Origin: Candidatus Dormiibacterota bacterium
GTDB lineage: Bacteria > Chloroflexota > Dormibacteria > Dormibacterales > Dormibacteraceae
Direction: 5' to 3'
Assembly: GCA_003151665.1 (NCBI GenBank)
Contig: PLYD01000287.1
Span: 5,043-12,782 of the forward strand
DNA length: 7,740 nucleotides
The translations under genes and the position numbers were made by a program. Of this stretch, positions 5,358 through 7,740 are shown piece by piece (position 1 is the stretch's first letter; the number at the start of each line of letters is the position of its first letter). Under the pieces are notes generated by a model. The model worked only from the letters and a program-made list of their open reading frames with translations, searched no databases and had not been told where the DNA came from.

Positions 5358-6845
5358 TTACGACTGCGTGCCCTGAGGAGGCACGGTGCTTGGTTGGAAG
5401 ATGGAATCCGGCAGGTCGACGCCGTTGGAGCGAAAGTGCTTCAGGAACGCGGACTGTATGCCGGTGGCAGTGTGATAGCCGACCGCGCGCCCATCCGCGG
5501 TGACCCCCGTCTGGTTGAAGACAAAGAGCTCTTGCATGGTGATCTCGCCGTCGGCGATGCCCGTCACCTCGGCCACGCTGACCACCTTGCGCGCACCGCC
5601 CCGCAATCGCTCCGTTTGAACGACGACGTTGACCGCCGACGCGATCTGGCTGCGGATGGCTCGCGATGGAAGCTCAGTTCCGGCGAGGAGCACCAGCGTC
5701 TCGAGCCGGTTCAGAGCGTCGCGAGGGTTGTTCGAGTGCAGGGTGCTCATGGAGCCGTCGTGCCCGGTGTTCATCGCCTGGAGCATATCGAGCGCCTCAG
5801 GTCCGCGGCACTCACCGACGACGATGCGGTCGGGGCGCATGCGCAAACAGTTGCGAACGAGATCGCGAATCGAGATGGCGCCACGCCCCTCGACGTTCTG
5901 GGGTTTGGACTCGAGGCTGATCACGTGCACCTGGCGAAGGCGCAGCTCGGCCGCGTCCTCGCACGTCACAATCCGCTCGTTTGCCGGTATGAATCCAGAC
6001 AACACATTCAGGAAGGTGGTCTTGCCAGACCCGGTGCCGCCCGAGACGATGATGTTGAGACGCGTCTTCACGGCCGCGTCCAGGTACAACATCATTGCCG
6101 GCGTCGCGCCGCCCAGGCTGACAATCTGCTCCGGGCTCAACACCTCGCGGCCGAACTTTCGGATCGTCAGGCACGGCCCGTAGATCGCCACCGGCGGGAT
6201 CACCACGTTGACGCGTGACCCGTCCTTGAGACGCGCATCACACATCGGCTCCGACTCGTCGACGCGACGGCCGATCGACGACACGATCCTGTCGATGACT
6301 CGGCGCAGGCTTGCCTCGTCCTCGAAGGCGAGGCTCGTGAGCTCGATCTTGCCTTTCCGTTCGACGAAGATCTGCTCCGGCCGGTTGACCATCACCTCGC
6401 TGATGTCGGGGTCGCGCAGCAGAGCCTCGAGCGGCCCCAGGCCCACAACCTCGTCGTAAAGGACCTCGACCAGGCGCTCGCGATCGGCGGCGGTGACCAG
6501 CGTGGTAGGGGGCTTGGCTCTGAAATGCTCCTCGGTGAGCTGCAGCAGAAGCCGCCTGATCCCGGCGGGATTGTTGATGTCGATCTGCGCTGTGTGGTGG
6601 GCCAGCAGCTGGCCGTGGATCTCGGCCTTGGCGGCAGCTAGCGATGGCGTCAGCTTGGATGACGATTCGGTGACCAGAGTCGGTGCGACGTCGTGGACCG
6701 GCGGCGCAGGGCTCGGCGCTGCGATGGGCGTAGGCGGCGCGGTAACCGTCGCCACCGGTCCGTTGGTCGACGGCGGCGCGGGCACTACAGGAGTGGCCAA
6801 TGGGGTTTGCTGATACCGCCGGTCGAAGCGTTCGGAGAGCTTCAT
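5358..6845 (-). CDS. cpaF: CpaF/TadA-family secretion ATPase for type IV/Tad pili
   Basis: Hexameric cytoplasmic ATPase of the type II/IV secretion superfamily that powers assembly of Tad (Flp) or related pili. It has 495 residues from an ATG at 6845, whose ATGA overlaps the stop of the upstream HEAT gene; AGAGG lies about nine bases before it. A GTG-type start at 7013 would add a 56-residue Arg-rich tail that is only a shadow of the HEAT gene. Residues 15-65 are a Pro/Ala/Thr-rich linker. The CpaF N-domain follows (GLGPLEALLRDPDISEVMVN, 135-154). Then come Walker A GGTGSGKTT (269-277), the Asp box (RIVTCEDAAEL), Walker B RIVVGECRG (340-348) and the His box TGHDGSMSTLHSN (360-372), all intact. 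The tadB/tadC genes that often follow cpaF are absent; a kinase-like gene takes that place. Other archaellum-like or type II uses cannot be excluded. Confidence 0.93.
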   Translation of the reverse strand: MKLSERFDRRYQQTPLATPVVPAPPSTNGPVATVTAPPTPIAAPSPAPPVHDVAPTLVTESSSKLTPSLAAAKAEIHGQLLAHHTAQIDINNPAGIRRLLLQLTEEHFRAKPPTTLVTAADRERLVEVLYDEVVGLGPLEALLRDPDISEVMVNRPEQIFVERKGKIELTSLAFEDEASLRRVIDRIVSSIGRRVDESEPMCDARLKDGSRVNVVIPPVAIYGPCLTIRKFGREVLSPEQIVSLGGATPAMMLYLDAAVKTRLNIIVSGGTGSGKTTFLNVLSGFIPANERIVTCEDAAELRLRQVHVISLESKPQNVEGRGAISIRDLVRNCLRMRPDRIVVGECRGPEALDMLQAMNTGHDGSMSTLHSNNPRDALNRLETLVLLAGTELPSRAIRSQIASAVNVVVQTERLRGGARKVVSVAEVTGIADGEITMQELFVFNQTGVTADGRAVGYHTATGIQSAFLKHFRSNGVDLPDSIFQPSTVPPQGTQS

Positions 6846-7672
6846 GAGCGTGGGCCTCTGCCGCCGGTTTTGAGCCGCCTTTGCGCGTCGATCGCGGCCC
6901 CTCTGATCGCGCCGTCCGGATCGCTGGTCAATAGGCCGAGCGCACCTGATGCGGAGTTGTCGCCGATCATCCCCAGGGAACGGCACGCCGCCACCCGGAC
7001 TCGAGACGGCCATCGCCTGTCTTGGGCGATCGCGGAGAGCGGCCCGACCCTCAACGGGTCATGTCTCAAACCACACGCTAGGACGGTGACAACAGCAGCC
7101 TGCACACTGGCAGGCTCGCGCATGAGCGCCTCGATGTCCATATCCGAAGCAGCTCGAGCGATCTCGATCGCCAGCCGGTGCTGCGGAATGCGGTCGACGG
7201 CGGACATGAGCACATCGACGGCTCGGTGGCCCCCAAGCTCCCCAAGGGCACGGACAGAGGCCTCCCAGACCCTGGGCCTGGAGTCAGCCATCATGTCAGC
7301 GAGCCAGGGCAGCGAGTCGGTCATTCGGAGGGCGCCGCAGAGCCGGGCTGCCGCGATTCTCACGGTAGGGTCGGGATTCGCCAGCGCGTTCAAAAGATCC
7401 TCAAACAGACCGCCCGACCGCAGGGTCTGGGTCATGCGCAATTGAGGCGCCAGCCCCGGACCTGCACGGGCGAGAACTAGGCTTATCGCGGGGGCCACGG
7501 CGCCTGCGTCGGCGAGCAGCTCCGGAGCCTTGATGTTGAGGGTTACGTGCGAGTCACCGCCCAGCGCAGCGTTGAGCATGCGCTCGATGCGAGCAGCCAA
7601 TTTCGAGCGCGGAACGCCCGTTTTCGAGCCTTCCTGACGCTTCGCCGGGCGTTCTGATTCGAGGTCGGACAC
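6842..7672 (-). CDS. HEAT-repeat protein upstream of cpaF
   Basis: A soluble alpha-helical repeat protein of 276 residues from a GTG at 7672. After a polar, basic N-terminus (1-30), HEAT-type helix pairs can be followed: about 90-117 (PDPTVRIAAARLCGAL), 118-148 (PRVWEASVRALGELGG), 149-180, 205-236 (PSRVRVAACRSLGMIGD) and 240-268 (PDGAIRGAAIDAQRRL). Such solenoids are protein-binding scaffolds; no catalytic motif is seen and no partner can be named. Its stop overlaps the cpaF ATG by four bases, so the two are translationally coupled and a role with the secretion motor is a reasonable inference. The start is uncertain. The frame stays open to the right edge, with no other ATG, GTG or TTG between 7673 and 7740, so the true start may lie outside the window. 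If GTG 7672 is right, GATAAT at 7738-7733 could be a -10 element giving a leader of about 55 bases. Confidence 0.8.
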   Translation of the reverse strand: MSDLESERPAKRQEGSKTGVPRSKLAARIERMLNAALGGDSHVTLNIKAPELLADAGAVAPAISLVLARAGPGLAPQLRMTQTLRSGGLFEDLLNALANPDPTVRIAAARLCGALRMTDSLPWLADMMADSRPRVWEASVRALGELGGHRAVDVLMSAVDRIPQHRLAIEIARAASDMDIEALMREPASVQAAVVTVLACGLRHDPLRVGPLSAIAQDRRWPSRVRVAACRSLGMIGDNSASGALGLLTSDPDGAIRGAAIDAQRRLKTGGRGPRS

Positions 7673-7740
7673 TTGCCTGTTACCTGAGCCGTTGCTGCGA
7701 TGCGGAAAGTCAACCTGGGGGGACGTTGCTACATTATCGG

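Noticed and set aside
6846..7013. 56-codon N-terminal extension of CpaF
   Set aside because: It lies wholly within the HEAT gene in another frame and is Arg-rich without CpaF similarity. The ATG at 6845 has a coupling overlap and a ribosome binding site.

Overview
The window is a compact, GC-rich bacterial segment of about 7.7 kb with almost no spare DNA. Nothing in it is mobile: no insertion sequences, CRISPR arrays, tRNAs or rRNAs were seen. GTG and TTG starts, ATGA/TTGA gene overlaps and promoter-like -10 hexamers sitting directly at start codons suggest a high-GC lineage of the Actinomycetota / Chloroflexota / Dormibacterota kind. The sequence alone does not settle the phylum.

Left half, minus strand: hisS (3312-2056) runs into aspS, whose likely TTG start overlaps the hisS stop. 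After aspS comes a 179-base intergenic stretch and then the 5' end of a small membrane protein gene cut by the left edge. The stretch is not empty. On the minus strand it folds on paper into a long closing stem, a large central bubble with a small hairpin in its 3' strand, and a long terminal hairpin. A TATAAT-like hexamer is correctly placed for a transcript starting at the first stem base. This is the architecture of 6S RNA, and as I recall a Bacillus 6S gene (bsrA) also lies next to aspS. It is the most interesting non-coding element here.

Middle: a 104-base divergent region separates hisS from a plus-strand gene for a 107-residue three-helix membrane protein. Both sides show a -10-like hexamer almost touching a start codon (short-leader or leaderless expression). 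On the plus side a 14-codon upstream ORF ends on the GTG start of the membrane gene.

Right half, minus strand: a tightly coupled gene set encodes a HEAT-repeat protein, a CpaF/TadA-type secretion ATPase (ATGA overlap) and, 7 bases later, a soluble hybrid histidine-kinase-like protein. The last protein is unusual. Its phospho-acceptor histidine and second receiver are intact, but two ATP-binding boxes of the catalytic domain are eroded. The first receiver has Ala-Ala in place of the acidic pair and Glu in place of the phospho-acceptor Asp. It looks like a catalytically crippled signalling scaffold linked by operon to a pilus/secretion motor.

As a whole, the window holds a housekeeping translation block (HisRS and a predicted non-discriminating AspRS), a candidate global transcription regulator RNA, and a separate motor-plus-signalling operon. 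The two blocks meet where the plus-strand membrane gene and the kinase gene converge, with 8 bases between their stop codons.
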